Origin: Vigna angularis
Taxonomy: Eukaryota > Streptophyta > Magnoliopsida > Fabales > Fabaceae
DNA length: 64,000 bases
Reading direction: 5' to 3'
Assembly (NCBI RefSeq): GCF_016808095.1
Contig: NC_068974.1
Location: 23,172,825 to 23,236,824 of the forward strand
Below are positions 33,452 through 45,900 of the stretch, in pieces (within the stretch, counting starts at the first letter, position 1; every line of letters starts with the position of its first letter). The position numbers and the translations under genes are program-made. The notes beneath the pieces were generated by a model. The model made no database searches and was not told the DNA's origin. It was given only the letters and a program-made list of their open reading frames with translations.

Positions 33452-34664
33452 CTAGCGAGCCGAAAAACAAACGGGATTAAGAAAAGATTTTGGAGTCACC
33501 ACCATAATTTATTATGGAAAAACTATGGAAAACCAAAAATTAAGACATGGTCTGAGAAAAGTAGATTTTAGGTTCGGGAATCGGTTACGAGTAAGGAAGA
33601 TATTAGCACCCTACTGCGCCTGCCTAGAAGCAGTACCTTTAATTAAATGTATAAAGTTGACATGGTTTTGATAAATGTTTAATTTTCCCTTAAAAAAAAT
33701 AAAGAAACTATTAAGAAACAAAAATATTTTTTTTTTGTTTTATGAACCCGACAAGGATTGCCCTTGCTCCTACGTATATCCATTTATGATGGACAATCAG
33801 GGATCGCGTAGTTCTTTATGTAGAAAAAGGTTTGTGAGTTTGTTTTAAAAATTATTATAGATTGATTTAGATTTTTGAAAAGCGAACCCAACAAATATTT
33901 AGTTTAAATTGACATTTTTTTTGGTTTTAAAGATCTCGTATTTTTTTATTATTTAAGAATGGTGGGAAAAAGAAAGAAACTGGCCATAAGCCGACACATA
34001 CTTATAAAAAAATTTATGATTTTAAAAAAACATTATTTGTGTGTAGGAAAAATAATACCTTTAGGAAAAACTTCAGAGTATAATAAAAAGGGAAAAAAAA
34101 TAATGGTGTAGAGGTGACATACCTTTTTAGCTTTCAATACTCTTCTATTTCTTCTTTGGTGATTGTCGTTGACAGAACCCTTACAAGTGAGAACCTATTT
34201 TTCTCTATACTGTCTTTCTCTCTTTTTATTATTTCTGTTTGTTTCTCCTCCTCTCTATTCTTTCGTCCCCTTTTTTCTATGACAGAGTGCGTATTTATAT
34301 ACACACTGTAATATTATGGCAATCTTGCCTTAATATTGATCTTGGTTGCCAGAAAACAAATTTAATAATATTCAAAACATTGATTATCAATATTGTCAGA
34401 AAATTTGTCCATTTTAAAAAAATCATATTTTCCTCTTTAAAAGCAACTAACGCAGCAAATTATATGAATACATTATTTTAATTACTGTTTATAATTATTA
34501 GCATAATATTGATTCAAATAATTACCATATTAAACTAACATTTCAAAAATATTGTGTCCAGTATTATAGTTATTATTTTATCCCTTTTTACCTACCATTA
34601 ATTATTATTCTCTTACTCTTTATTTTTAATTATTTACTTACCTCGACGAAAATGGGTGTTGACA
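33452..34664 (-). repeat. 5' LTR of Ogre-1, missing its last bases
   Basis: It matches the 3' LTR but lacks the terminal ...GTTGCGACA stretch of about 25-30 bases next to the primer site. The plus strand goes straight from the primer site to TAGCGAGCCG. The other end is GTTGACA at 34664. The hairpin is at about 33774-33818. Confidence 0.85.
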
Positions 34665-34689
34665 AACTTGATCAAAGAAAGGAAGCTCA

Positions 34690-34810
34690 AGTTGTTCCTC
34701 ATCTTTGTTAATTTGTACCCCGAAAAATGTCATCATCGGAAAGCCTAGCTTTTGCCAATTCATCTTGTGGCAGATATACTCTTCCTCTTATGGCACTCCA
34801 ATCATAAAAA
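34690..34810 (-). pseudogene. Captured phytoene synthase exon fragment
   Basis: The minus strand encodes [12 protein letters not shown], then KAR, then LSDDDIF. This is the conserved C-terminal stretch of plant phytoene synthase ([20 protein letters not shown] in the family), the first committed carotenoid enzyme, which joins two geranylgeranyl diphosphates. After the match comes CGGG then GTACAAAT, a possible intron donor, so a single exon and part of an intron seem to be present. Upstream the family's DVGEDARRG is degraded to DWSAIRG. The fragment lies inside CACTA-1, antisense to its transposase and 20 bases from the Ogre-1 insertion. Far too short to act. Confidence 0.65.
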
Positions 34811-36957
34811 ACTACACCAAATTACAGAGAACATAGTTTCAATGCTATGGACAACTAAACCTAGAGTCTAACATAAATAGTGTAAAAGCTTTTACATTGT
34901 TAACCATCAGATTTCGACAAGATCATGCAACAAACTTCTTCACTATTGGTCCATATATTATTTAAACATTGTCTGTCATAGGCCTAGTTTATATTGTTTT
35001 TTAGTTATGTTGGTAATTGTTTTTCATTTCTTGGCAAGTGAAGGTGAGATACCCATAAGTGAAAAAGAGGTTAAATGTCATTTTTTTTTGTGTTTTGTTT
35101 AATTTGATGACATTGAAGTGTTCAAAGAAACTTAGTCTTCTTTGTAATATTTATATATATGTTTTTAAAAAATTAACAACACATTGGTTGACATCAAAAG
35201 TGACAATGTGGTTTACATATAACGATGAGGAAGAAAGCAAAATTACTTTTGCAGTGAAGAACATGAACGGAAATAGAAAATACTCTAGTAAAATTATAAT
35301 TTTAACCCTGACATACAAATAGACCTGACGCAAACATATACTAATATAGACTTAAGTTATTTTAAAACCAAAATTTTTATTTATACAAAAATTTAAAATT
35401 GTCACCACATTTTAAAAAACTTTATTTTTCTTAAAACGATTTTAAAAGACCTTTAATAAATGAATTTGAGATTACTTTTATTAAGAATTATATTATATAT
35501 CAGATATGATACATGAAATAAATATTTATGATATTATCATGAAAAGATAAATAATAAATTGAAATAAATTATAAATATTTAATGATAATATCAAATAATA
35601 TCAAATATAATAAATGAAATATGTTTTAATAACAATTTTAAATTTAGAAAAGTTTTATAAAAAAGATGTTTGAACTCACATTTAACCGTTGTCATCTCTC
35701 GCTTGTGATTAGCATTTCCATTTAATTCATAAAATATAATTACCGAATGTGAATCTAAAACTATACTTTTTCTAAGACAAGGTAATGAATTTGTAAAATA
35801 AGAAACTGTAATTATCATAAACCTTGAGTTGTTTTAAATATTATTAGAAAAATATTTTAAGACTGTGATTTAGAATATTAAAACCATTTTATTGAAAATA
35901 ATATAAAAAACACATTTGAAAAATCATAAAAATTATATATTCCTATATTTTAATGAAACATTTTACTCTTTGACACCATTCACCATTGTTTCAACAATTT
36001 TTAGCAGTTTTCTCATAATAAAATAGAATAGATGGGATGCTATTTGGATCATAGGAGTATTCTTTACATCAGCCATTTCTCACAAAAATAGTTTAAAAAC
36101 TCATGTTACTTGAACAAAATAGATTTTATTTATCGCAATATATTATTAACTTAAGATACTTTGTAAATTGTAAATAACATTAAATATATTTTTAATCCTG
36201 AACTCTAACATAAAATTTTGTTTTTTAAAGTTTAAAAATAAATGGATATATATAGTTATTTTAACTTAAGTATTGTAATTTTTTTGACGTATAAAATATG
36301 TTTCTTAACAAATATTGAAATGAGAAATAAGTATAAATTAAGGAAATATACATCCGCGTAAGCATGAATCTTGGGTGGTGTGATTAGGTAGTTGTAATTA
36401 ATTTTGATAATATCGGAGGAAATGTGAAAGGTTAGTGAGTTGTCAAGATTTGAAGGTCCACTCACACCTACATTCTACTGCCATTCTTGTCCTCTTCAGC
36501 CACACTATATACACTTCACTAAGAAAATTAAGTTCTTGTGAAGCTCAAAAAAACAAAGACTTAACTCAATAAAAGTTTAATAATACATGTTAGTTTTGTA
36601 AATGTGAGGTTAAATCTTAAATTGAATAAAATACACAATAATAGTAGTGTTGGGTAAGAGATTTATCATCATTGCTCATAAATAACTTACTAAATTTCTC
36701 ATATATCATAAGAATTCATATTCGAGCACAAAGGTTGGTTTTTATTAATAATTAGGAGGTTCATTCCACTAGAAATCACTCATAGGTCACACATTTGTTA
36801 AGGACCTAAATTAATTTAGGTTATTCTTTAGGAAGTTATTTGATAGGGCATGTGTCCTAATATGGAGTTTAGGAAGCCATTTGATAGGGCACATATCCTA
36901 ATATGGAGACGTGTATTAACCATTGGCTAATTGTTTTGTAATCGATTTATGTACAGA
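34811..36957 (+). other. CACTA-1 AT-rich stretch before Tnp2
   Basis: Long AT-rich sequence without convincing frames (short ones at 35059-35322 and 36256-36465 look accidental). It ends in TTTATGTACAG at 36957, a good splice acceptor. Probably the large first intron of the transposase gene. Confidence 0.4.
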
Positions 36958-39900
36958 ACACGAATCATGCTCAACCAAATCGTTCATGGATGTACGATAG
37001 GTGTCATAGAGGAAGAGCTGCTTTGAAAGAGTCTTTTGTATTGGGTGTTGAAGAGTTTATAAGTAAAGCTTGTGAACAAGAACGTTATCGTAGAGATGGT
37101 GGTCTTCGATGTCCATGTTTAAAGTGCGATTGTACAAAGATTTTGCACGAAAGAGTTGTGAAGGTTCACCTTTACAAAAACAGTTTCAAACCTAATTATT
37201 TCATTTGGGAGGATCATAGGGAAAGAATGCCAGAAGATGATGTACAAAATCATGAAAGTTGGATGGTTGTAGAGACGGAACGTGGTCATATTAACCAATT
37301 TCAAACAATGGAAGACATGGTGCAAAGAATGTATGCCTCAACACAAACTGCAGGACAAATGACATGGCCCTATCAAAACATGTCGACGAATGGTGTTTTG
37401 CGTCATCCATGCGATGGAGAGTCTTGGAAGCACTTTGATAGAGTATATCCTGACTTTGGTATCGAGCCACGCAATGTACGACTCGATTTATGCTCTGACG
37501 GTTTTAACCCATATGTACAGGCATCAAATATACCATATTCATGTTGGCCAGTTATTGTCACCCCTTATAATCTTCCTCCAGAAATCTGCATGTCTAAACC
37601 TTACATGTTCTTGACATGTCTCATTCCCGGGCCATTCAATCCAAAGGTTGGCATAGATATGTACTTAGAGCCCTTGATAGACGAATTGAAGAAGTTGTGG
37701 ACGGGTGTGATAACATATGATATTTCAAGGAAACAAAACTTTATTTTGAGGGTCATGCTGATGTGGACAATTAATGATTTTCCTGCTTATGGTATGTTGT
37801 TCGGCTGGAGCACTCATGGTAAACTGGCATGCCCACATTGCATGGAGCATACAAAGGCTTTTAGATTATATCATGGGGCAAAAAATTCATGGTTTGACTC
37901 CCATCGGAGGTTTTTACCGAATGACCATGCCTTTAGGAGGAATAGGAATGCTTTCAAGAACGGGGAAGTGGAGATGGATGACGCACCACCATATCTTACG
38001 GGAGTAGAAGTTTGGAATAGAATCAATGGTTATCCTAAAATAACTGAAAATGGTGAACCAAGAATTGATGGATATGGTGAGTGGCATAATTGGACGAAAA
38101 AAAGCATCTTTTGGGATCTACCCTATTGGAAGGATAATTTGTTAAGGCATAATCTTGATTTCATGCACATTGAAAAAAATTTCTTTGACAACATCTTTAA
38201 TACTGTGATGAATGTTGCGGGGAAGACAAAAGACAATGACAAGGCCCGAATGGATATAGCTTTGTACTGTAGATGAAAAGATTTGGAGCTAAAAAGTCAT
38301 ACTAATGGAAACATGTATAAGCCAAAAGCAAATTATACACTTTCAGCAGATCAAACAAAACAAGTCTGTCATTGGGTAAAAGCTCTTAGGATGCCTGATG
38401 GATATTCTTCTAACTTGTCAAGGTGTGTTGATGTGAATAGGGGAAAACTCATTGGGATGAAAAGCCATGACTGCCATGTGTTTATGGAATGCTTACTTCC
38501 TATAGCGTTTAGTTCTTTACCGTCTCATGTTCTCAATCCCATTACAGAGATAAGTCATTTCTTTAGAGATTTGTGTTCTACTACATTGAAAAAGGATGAC
38601 CTAGAGAAGATGGAAGAAAACATTCCAATCATTCTGTGCAAGATGAAGAGAATATTTCCTCCCTCATTGTTCGATTCTATGGAACATCTCCCAATCCATC
38701 TTCCATATGAGGCACGACTTGGTGGACCAGTCCACTATAGGTGGATGTACCCATTTGAAAGGTGACAATATGACATCTTATTGTTCAATTTACTAGGCAT
38801 AATTCAAAAATCCTAACATATCAGTTTCAAATTTGTAGGTTCATGGGATATGCTAAACGTTCAATAAAGAATAAAGCTAGGGTTGAAGGATCTATTTGCG
38901 CATCATACTTGCACAGAGAAACAACTCATTTTTGTTCCCACTATTTCAAAAACTTCATGTTAACACCACAAAGCAGTAGAAATGAAGTAGACATTCAAAT
39001 AGAAAGCTTTACGACAACATTATCAGTATTTGACCAACCTAGCCGTCATTTTGGGAGGGAATCAACACATTGGTTAAGTGATGAAGAATTGAGATCAGCT
39101 CATGTTCATGTATTGATCAATTGCAATGAAGTTGAACCTTACCTTGAGTAAGCCTCCAAAATCAATTATATTTCCCAATTCTTTCATTTAATATAATTAA
39201 TTTTCTTTGATCTAATCTCGTCATACATGTCGACAGCTCATTCTTACATACCTATCAACTATCTGAGTCAAACAGTTCGACATACATACATGTTAATTAC
39301 CCATTGTAGTTCAAGCAAAGAGTACGACTTCCTATCATTCTTACACATTCATTTCTTCCTTAATTGTTTAATCATTACATTGTTGAATAGGTTCATATCC
39401 TGAATGGTTGTAGGTTCATAACGATCCTTTAAGTGTGAGGAACCAACATCTTAGAGATTTATCACTTGCTCCTTTAAGGTGTGTAAAGGAATGGCACACT
39501 TTCTTTGCTAATGGATACAAATTTCATACCCATGCATGGAGTCAGAGCAAGAGGACAATAAATAGTGGGGTTCATGTTAAAGGGCTAACAGAAGGAGGTC
39601 AAGATGATTTCTATGGTGTCATTAAACACATCTATGAGTTGGAATACAATTCAACAACCATAGAAAAGAAAATTGTATTATTTTATTGTGATTGGTTTGA
39701 TCCATCGAGAGTAGGTACAAGGGTGGATTCAAAGTACGACATTGTGGATATTCGAATGGATAAAAGATATGTGTTGTTTGATCCTTTTATAATTGCACAT
39801 AATGTACAACAAGTGTATTATGTACCATATCCTACATCACGCACGGACAAACGAGGTTGGTGTGTTGCGATAAAAACAAAGCCTAGAGGTCGCATTGATT

Positions 39901-40094
39901 CTAATGATGTAGAAGTCGATGTGCCATACCAAGTGGAGGAAATGTCACATGTTAATGACGTCATTGAAGTTGAAGAAGTAGTCCGATTACAAGATGTAGA
40001 AACTGGTCTTGAAGAAGTGGACCCTAACAATATTTCATCATTTCAAGGACAAATAGATGAAGATACAACGGAATCAGAAGAATACAATGCATAG
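36958..40094 (+). pseudogene. Tnp2-type transposase gene of CACTA-1 (one premature stop)
   Basis: Exon 36958-38761: transposase-associated domain (NRSWMYDR..., RCPCLKCDC, HLYKNSFKPNYFIWEDH), Tnp2 core (DLCSDGFNPY, YSCWPVIVTPYNLPPEICM, FLTCLIPGPFNPK, WTINDFPAYGMLFGWS, CPHCM), then the DUF4218 region (WVKALRMPDGYSSN, GMKSHDCHVFMECLLP, YRWMYPFER). Exon 38839-39147: GYAKRSIKNKARVEGSIC. Exon from 39414: [20 protein letters not shown] and the DUF4216 region ([27 protein letters not shown]), with an acidic C-terminus. A TGA at 38274 (YCR, stop, KDLEL) interrupts it. A start ATG is not visible upstream of 36990 in frame, so the start may lie in an earlier exon. Tnp2 is the enzyme that cuts CACTA ends. 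Confidence 0.85.
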
Positions 40095-40430
40095 GGACAG
40101 GGTGAAGATGACAATGAAGATAAATTTCATCGTTCTAGCACTGAATAGAATTAGGGTGTGTTGCTCCTTATTTTTTTTGCATTTATAATGATGTCCACAA
40201 TCTTAAGACTTATCAATGTAAGTCTTAAGATTAAACTATTACTAATAGAGTTTTATTGGAAAGCCAAAAACAATGTGACTTCATCTGTTGTTGATGTGTT
40301 TGGTTTTTACTCGTGTTTTTTGTTTGTTTTTGGAGTATAATATTGTTTTTGGTTTACTTGTTACACATTTTTATCTGTGATTGTACTATTTCTAAATTAT
40401 CTTTTCTTCTATTGTATAAAAATAAATATT

Positions 40431-42169
40431 ATGTTCAAGAATATGGCATCAGGTGTTTCTGGCCCTCCTATTCCACCTTCAGGAAATTCTGATAAGGGGA
40501 AGGGGAAGAAATCTTATGTAATGAAGTTGATGACACGTTTCAATAATGAAATTGGTTCAACCAGTCAGCCAACTACACCTACCTCTACCTCCACTGGTAG
40601 ATCTGTTCCACCTCCATTAGTTGTTCCTGCCTTGACTCCCACTCCACATCAAGTTCCTACATCTACACCTACCTCCATTGGTACATCTCTTCCACCTCCG
40701 ATACAAGTGTCTGGCTTGACATCCAATGATTACACCCGTTGGAGGAGGGTAAGAAAAAAATTAACTCAATTAATATATAGACAATTCATTGTTGTATTAT
40801 TCTAATGTTGGAGTTTAATTTTGTTTTAGGTTTTATCCTACAAAAACTGCATCGAAGGCAATCACAACCACCATCAAGCAATAGTTTGATGAGCCATAAC
40901 TAACATGGGGCTCAATCCCTAAGTCAACCAGAGATGTCTTCTTCGAACGTTTTAAGGTACACACTTTTCAATTCCAATCCTGCTACACTGAGCAATTATT
41001 CTCTGTATGTGTAAATCAAACCTATTATTCATGTGTATAAAAGATAATAGAATATTGCAATCTTCTTGGAACAAAGTCAATAGTTGGTGTCCTGCATTTA
41101 ATTTGTACTACAACAACACCATCTAGCTGAAATACAAAATAATCCAATGCATGCATGTTTCCAGCCCCTTGTTTGTTGCGTAATTCAACTCTCGTGCATT
41201 CCTGATATAACCATTGCTGCCATTCCAAAGAAGGGATTACTTTGGTGCAGTTACAGAAAAATAATTTGTTGTGTTTCCTTCACAACCAGAACATTCATTT
41301 CTAACAACCAATAAGATTAATTTCTTGAATTAGAAAATGTTACTGATACACTTTTATACTTTGAACTTGTTTACTTATTCAAACCTATTATTTCTAATAT
41401 AACAGAGAAAGGTTTCATGGAAGCCTGAAGATGAGGAAAACGTAAAAAAAAATTATCACACCAAGGCATCTCATAGACTCTCAGAGATGTATAAAAAAGC
41501 TAGAACTATAGGAAAAAGACCTGATTGGCTGGGGGACGATACTTGGAATGCTCTTTTGGAAAAGTGGAACATGCCACTTTATAGACAAAAGTGTGAAATT
41601 GCAAAGAAGAATCGGACATCTGAAAAGGGTGGTTGTTTGCACACTAGAGGATCTATAAGCGTGCATAAGCATGCTATTCGTTTGGTATGTAACTTGTACA
41701 TTTTTTTTCTTATATTTGTAATCATAAACTTTATAAATATTTATTAACAACTCATTTTGTTTGCAGTCACAGGAGCTTGGTCGGTCTATGCATGTTGATG
41801 AAATATTTCAACAGACACATATTCGTCAATCAATAAGGGAATTTATGGACGAAAGGTCTCGGCGGACCCATGTAAGTGTTTGTACTAACTCTATGTTTAA
41901 TGATAATATTTATTCATTTAACAGGAACACTTTGTTGCAAAATTTTCTCAAATAAGATTTGAGACTACATCTGTTGGTGTCTCAGCATCTTCTCCTCTAG
42001 ACCCTGCGGAGGAGGAAAGATTGAGAAACCGATGTTGGTTAGAGGCTGCTGGTGGAAAATACAAGGGACGCGTATACGGCATTGGAAATGTCACTTCCCA
42101 AGATGACTGTGTTGATAGTTACATCCAACAGACACAGGCATTTTATAGAACTTATTTCCATTACTGTTG
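40431..42169 (+). pseudogene. Ptta/En/Spm-family protein gene of CACTA-1 (broken)
   Basis: Exons: 40431-40748 (MFKNMASGVSGPPIPPSG, basic KGKGKK, Thr/Ser/Pro-rich), about 40829-40957 (YPTKTASKAITTTIKQ, stop, FDEP, stop, LTWGSIPKSTRDVFFERF), 41405-41685 (VSWKPEDEENVKK, ASHRLSEMYKKARTIG, WLGDDTWNALLEKW, SEKGGCLHTRGS), 41767-41870 (LGRSMHVDEIFQQTH, FMDERSRRTH), 41925-42169 (CWLEAAGGKYKGRVYGIG). Two in-frame stops in exon 2 break it. Exon layout equals that of the CACTA-2 gene, but sequence differs substantially. It lies directly downstream of Tnp2, the usual CACTA order. Confidence 0.82.
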
Positions 42170-42429
42170 AACTTATTTAGAACCACAACCACAATCCGTT
42201 TATGAACTTACCTAATTTTTATTCTTGTAGTTATATTGATGTAAACAATATTTATGTATTCATATACAATGTTTCCTTTGTGGATTAAGTGTATCTGAAA
42301 AGCTTATTGGATTTATATGTCAATGTGCAATGTATAATGTCCAGGTTTGCTTATATCAATTGTGAATATTCACTATAATGTCCAGGTCTGCTTGTATATT
42401 GTGCATGGGGAACTACTATATACAGGGTA

Positions 42430-42944
42430 TTTATTTAGCTCTTCTTAAACCATTATATACGGATTTATTCGTATATAGGTTATATACGGATTTATCCGTA
42501 TATAAGTTATATATGGAGTTAACTGTATATAAGTTATATACGAATTTATCCGTATATAAGTTATATACGGATATATCCGTATATAAGTTATATACGGATA
42601 TATCCGTATATAAGTTATATACGGATATATCCGTATATAATTTCTGTATATAAGTTATATATGGATTTATCCATATATACGTTATATACAGATATATCCG
42701 TACATAATTTCCGTATATAAGTTATATGCGGATTTATCCGTATATACGTTATATACAGATATATCCGTATATAATTTTCGTATATAAGTTATATACGGAT
42801 TTATCCCTATATAAACCTAGCTACGATAGTATTATATACGGATTTTTGCCCTATGTAATCCGTATATAAACCAAGTATTATATACAGATTTTGGGTCTTA
42901 TATACGAATTTTTGTTGTATGTAATTCACTTTTTTCTTGTAGTG
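42430..42944. repeat. 3' subterminal palindromic repeats of CACTA-1
   Basis: About twelve units of 27-40 bases are built on TATACGGAT...ATCCGTATATAAG, each nearly self-complementary, then the terminal inverted repeat. The same motif occurs at 20900-21150. Confidence 0.92.
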
Positions 42945-42947
42945 AAT

Positions 42948-45900
42948 TTTCGACCTCAAAAATTAGACTTACCAGAGAACAAGTGACGATAAGATTCCCT
43001 CATGACTCCCTCTAACTCCCAGGTAGAGTCACCGGTCCTACTATCCCAGAAAACTTTGACTAGATTGATGGTTTTGCCTCTAAGTTGCTTATCCTGGCTC
43101 TCCTCAATTCTGACAGGCTGCACCTCCATAGACAGATCTTCTCTAACTTGAACATCTTCAGCTTCAAGCACATGTTAGGGATCAGACACATACTTCCTAA
43201 GTTGTGAGACATGGAACACTGGATGAATGTTTGCAAACTAGGGTGGCATGGCTATCTCATAGGCAACTAATCCTATACGTCTCAGGATCTAATAAGGACC
43301 AAAGTACCTAGGAGATAACTTCCTAACACGAATAGCTCTTTCCACACTAGTAGTAGTAGTCACTCGGAGGAAGACATAATCCCCAACTTCAAATTCCAAG
43401 GGTCTACGTATATATATCTCTTATCAGCATAGGACTTCTACCGACTTTGAGATGCCCGCATCCTTTCTTGAATCAGCTTCACCTTCTCTGTAGTCTACTG
43501 TATCAACTCTGGCCCAGTTAACACTGCTTCTCCATCTTGATACCAACACAAAGATGTTCTGCAGCATCTTCCATACAGGGCTTCAAACGGCGCCATACCA
43601 ATACTAGCCTGATAGCTATTGTTGAAGGTGAACTCCACCAACGACAACACCTCATCCCAGACTCCCAAGTGATCCAAAACACATGTCCTTAGCAAGTGCT
43701 CAAGTGATTGGATCGTCCTTTCTGATTTCCCATCAATTTGGGGATGATACGTTGAACTCAATTGCAGCCTACTGCCCATCTCACTCTAAAGTGTTTGCCA
43801 AAAGCGGGATGTGAACCGCGAATCTCTATTTGATACGATGCTAGAAGGCACTCCATGCAGTCTCACAATCTCCTTGATGTACAACTACGCCAACTTCGAC
43901 ATCGACATCCTCAAATTAATCGCTAAGAAGTGAGCACTCTTGGTCAACCTATCCACAATCACTGAAATCGCATCATGACCTCTAACTGTGTGTGGCAAAT
44001 GGGTAACAAAATCCATGGCTATGCTATCCCATTTCCACTCAGGTATCTCAAGTTGCTGCAACAAACCTCCAGGTCTCTGATGCTCTATCTTAGCCTTCTA
44101 ATAGGTTAGACAAGAAGCAACAAACTAAGCTACATCTCTCTTCATACCAGACCACCAAAAAGACTCCTTGAGGTCTTGATAAATTTTAGTCATGCAAGGA
44201 TGCATGCTAAAACGGCTTTTATGACCTTCCTCAAGGATTAACCTCTTCAACTCTGAATTGCTAGGGACACAGACCCATCTTCTAAATCTCAAAATGTCAT
44301 CAACCCCCAAGGTAAAATCCTTACCTTACTCAGTCCCAATCAAACCCGCTGACTTTTGAAGCTCAACATCTTTCAACTACTCTTCTTTGACAAGTCTCAA
44401 CAAGTCATTGGACACCACCAAATTACTGCATCTGATACTATCAGCCTCGAATTCCACCTGCAATCTCAAATCTCTGAAGCTTTCCACCAGCTCTAACTCT
44501 CTGACCATCAACGTGGAAACATGCACTGACTTCCTGCTCAATGCAATTGCCACGACATTAGCTTTCCCAAGGTGATAGAGGAGATCAAAATCAAAATCTT
44601 TAAGAAACTCCATCCATCTTCTTTGCCTCATATTAAGCTCCTTCTGATCAAAGAGATACTTCAAACTCTTGTGATCACTAAACACCTGAAATTGTGCACC
44701 ATACAGGTAGTGTCTCCAGATCTTTAAAGCAAAGACAACAGATGCCAACTCCAAGTCATGAGTGGGGTAATTCTTCTCATGAGTCTTGAGTTGTCTTGAA
44801 GCATATGCCACTACCTTCTTCTCCTACATTAGCACATACCCTAATCCCTGATGAGAAGCATCACAGAAAACCTCAAAAGATTTACCTGTGTCAGGGATAA
44901 CCAAAATTGGTGCACTAGTCAACCTTTGCTTTAGCTCTTGAAAGCTAGATTCACACCGGTCCGTCCAAATAAAAGGTTGATCCTTCCTAGTGAGCTGCGT
45001 CAACGGCGCCACAATCCGAACAAAACTCTCAATAAAATGGCGATAATAGCCCGCCAAACCCACAAAACTTCTTACTTCAGTCATAGTCTTAGGTTTCTCT
45101 CACTGAAGTACAGCTTGCACCTTAGCGGGATCAACAGAAATTCCTCCGGCTAAAATCACGTGCCGAAGAAAAGGAACCTCTTCCATCCAAAACTCACACT
45201 TAGACAGCTTGGCATACAGTTTGCTTTCTCTCAGTACTCCAAGCACTACCCTAAGGTGATCTTCATGCTCTTCCCGACTCTTAGAATAGACAAGTATGTC
45301 ATCTATAAAGACAACAACGAACCTGTCCAAGAACGGTCTGAAAATTCGATTCATATAGTCCATGAAAATGGTTGAAGCATTAGTCACACCAAAAGGCATA
45401 ACTACATACTCATAGTGGCCATATCTAGACCTAAACGCCGTCTTTTGCACATCATCTGCATTCACCAAGATCTGATGATAACCCGACCTCAAATCAATCT
45501 TAGAGAACATCGTAGCTCCGTACAACTAATCCATCAAATCATCTATCCTCGGCAACGGATACTTATTCTTAATAGTCAGCTTATTCAGTTGTCGATAGTC
45601 AATACACAACCTTGAGCTACCATCCTTCTTCTTCACTAGCAACACTGGCGCTCCCCATGGCGAAGCACTTGGCCGAATAAATTGTTTATCTAACAACTCT
45701 TCAATCAACTCCTTCAACTCGGCCAACTCAGCTAGAGCCATCCGATAAGGGGCTATAGATATTGGCCCTGCTCCTGAGACCAGATCAATAGAAAACTCCA
45801 CTTCTTGCGGAGGAGGTAAACCAAGAACTTCTTCAGGAAAGACATCTAAGAAGTCGTTTACAACTAAGAGGTCTGCACTCTGATTCTCACGAACCGAAAG

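Larger units (their letters stand above)
27518..34664 (-). mobile_element. Ogre-1, internally deleted Ogre/Tat retrotransposon
   Basis: Minus orientation: 5' LTR 33452-34664, primer site 33432-33450, degenerate gag 30740-32575, pol fragments 29606-30613, polypurine tract 28774-28788, 3' LTR 27518-28773. Target duplication AGCTT (27513-27517) versus AACTT (34665-34669), one mismatch. Compared with Ogre-2 it lacks ORF1, the protease and G-patch part, and most of RT, RNase H and integrase. It is not autonomous. Confidence 0.88.
20862..42944 (+). mobile_element. CACTA-1, a 22-kb En/Spm-type DNA transposon
   Basis: The terminal inverted repeat CACTACAAGAAA is at 20862, with its reverse complement TTTCTTGTAGTG ending at 42944. 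The target duplication is AAT (20859-20861 and 42945-42947). Subterminal TATACGGAT repeats lie inside both ends. Coding content of its own: Tnp2 transposase (36958-40094) and a Ptta-family gene (40431-42169), both with stops. It has been enlarged by CACTA-2 and Ogre-1; without them it is about 9.8 kb. The stretches 26563-27517 and 34670-36957 are its 5' leader or intron sequence, with one captured gene fragment and no other gene that I can see. Confidence 0.92.

Noticed and set aside
27518..34664. Reading Ogre-1 as a plus-strand element because its left LTR starts TGTCGC
   Set aside because: Gag and pol fragments run minus, the purine tract AAAGAGGGGCAGC stands at 28774, and the primer site TGGCGACTCC at 33450 faces minus.
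36990..40094. A host gene of unknown function
   Set aside because: Domain order (transposase-associated, Tnp2, DUF4218, DUF4216) and its place between CACTA ends make it a transposase.
24114..42170. The two Ptta genes as a tandem duplication within one CACTA
   Set aside because: Each lies within its own set of inverted ends and target duplications, and the sequences differ strongly.
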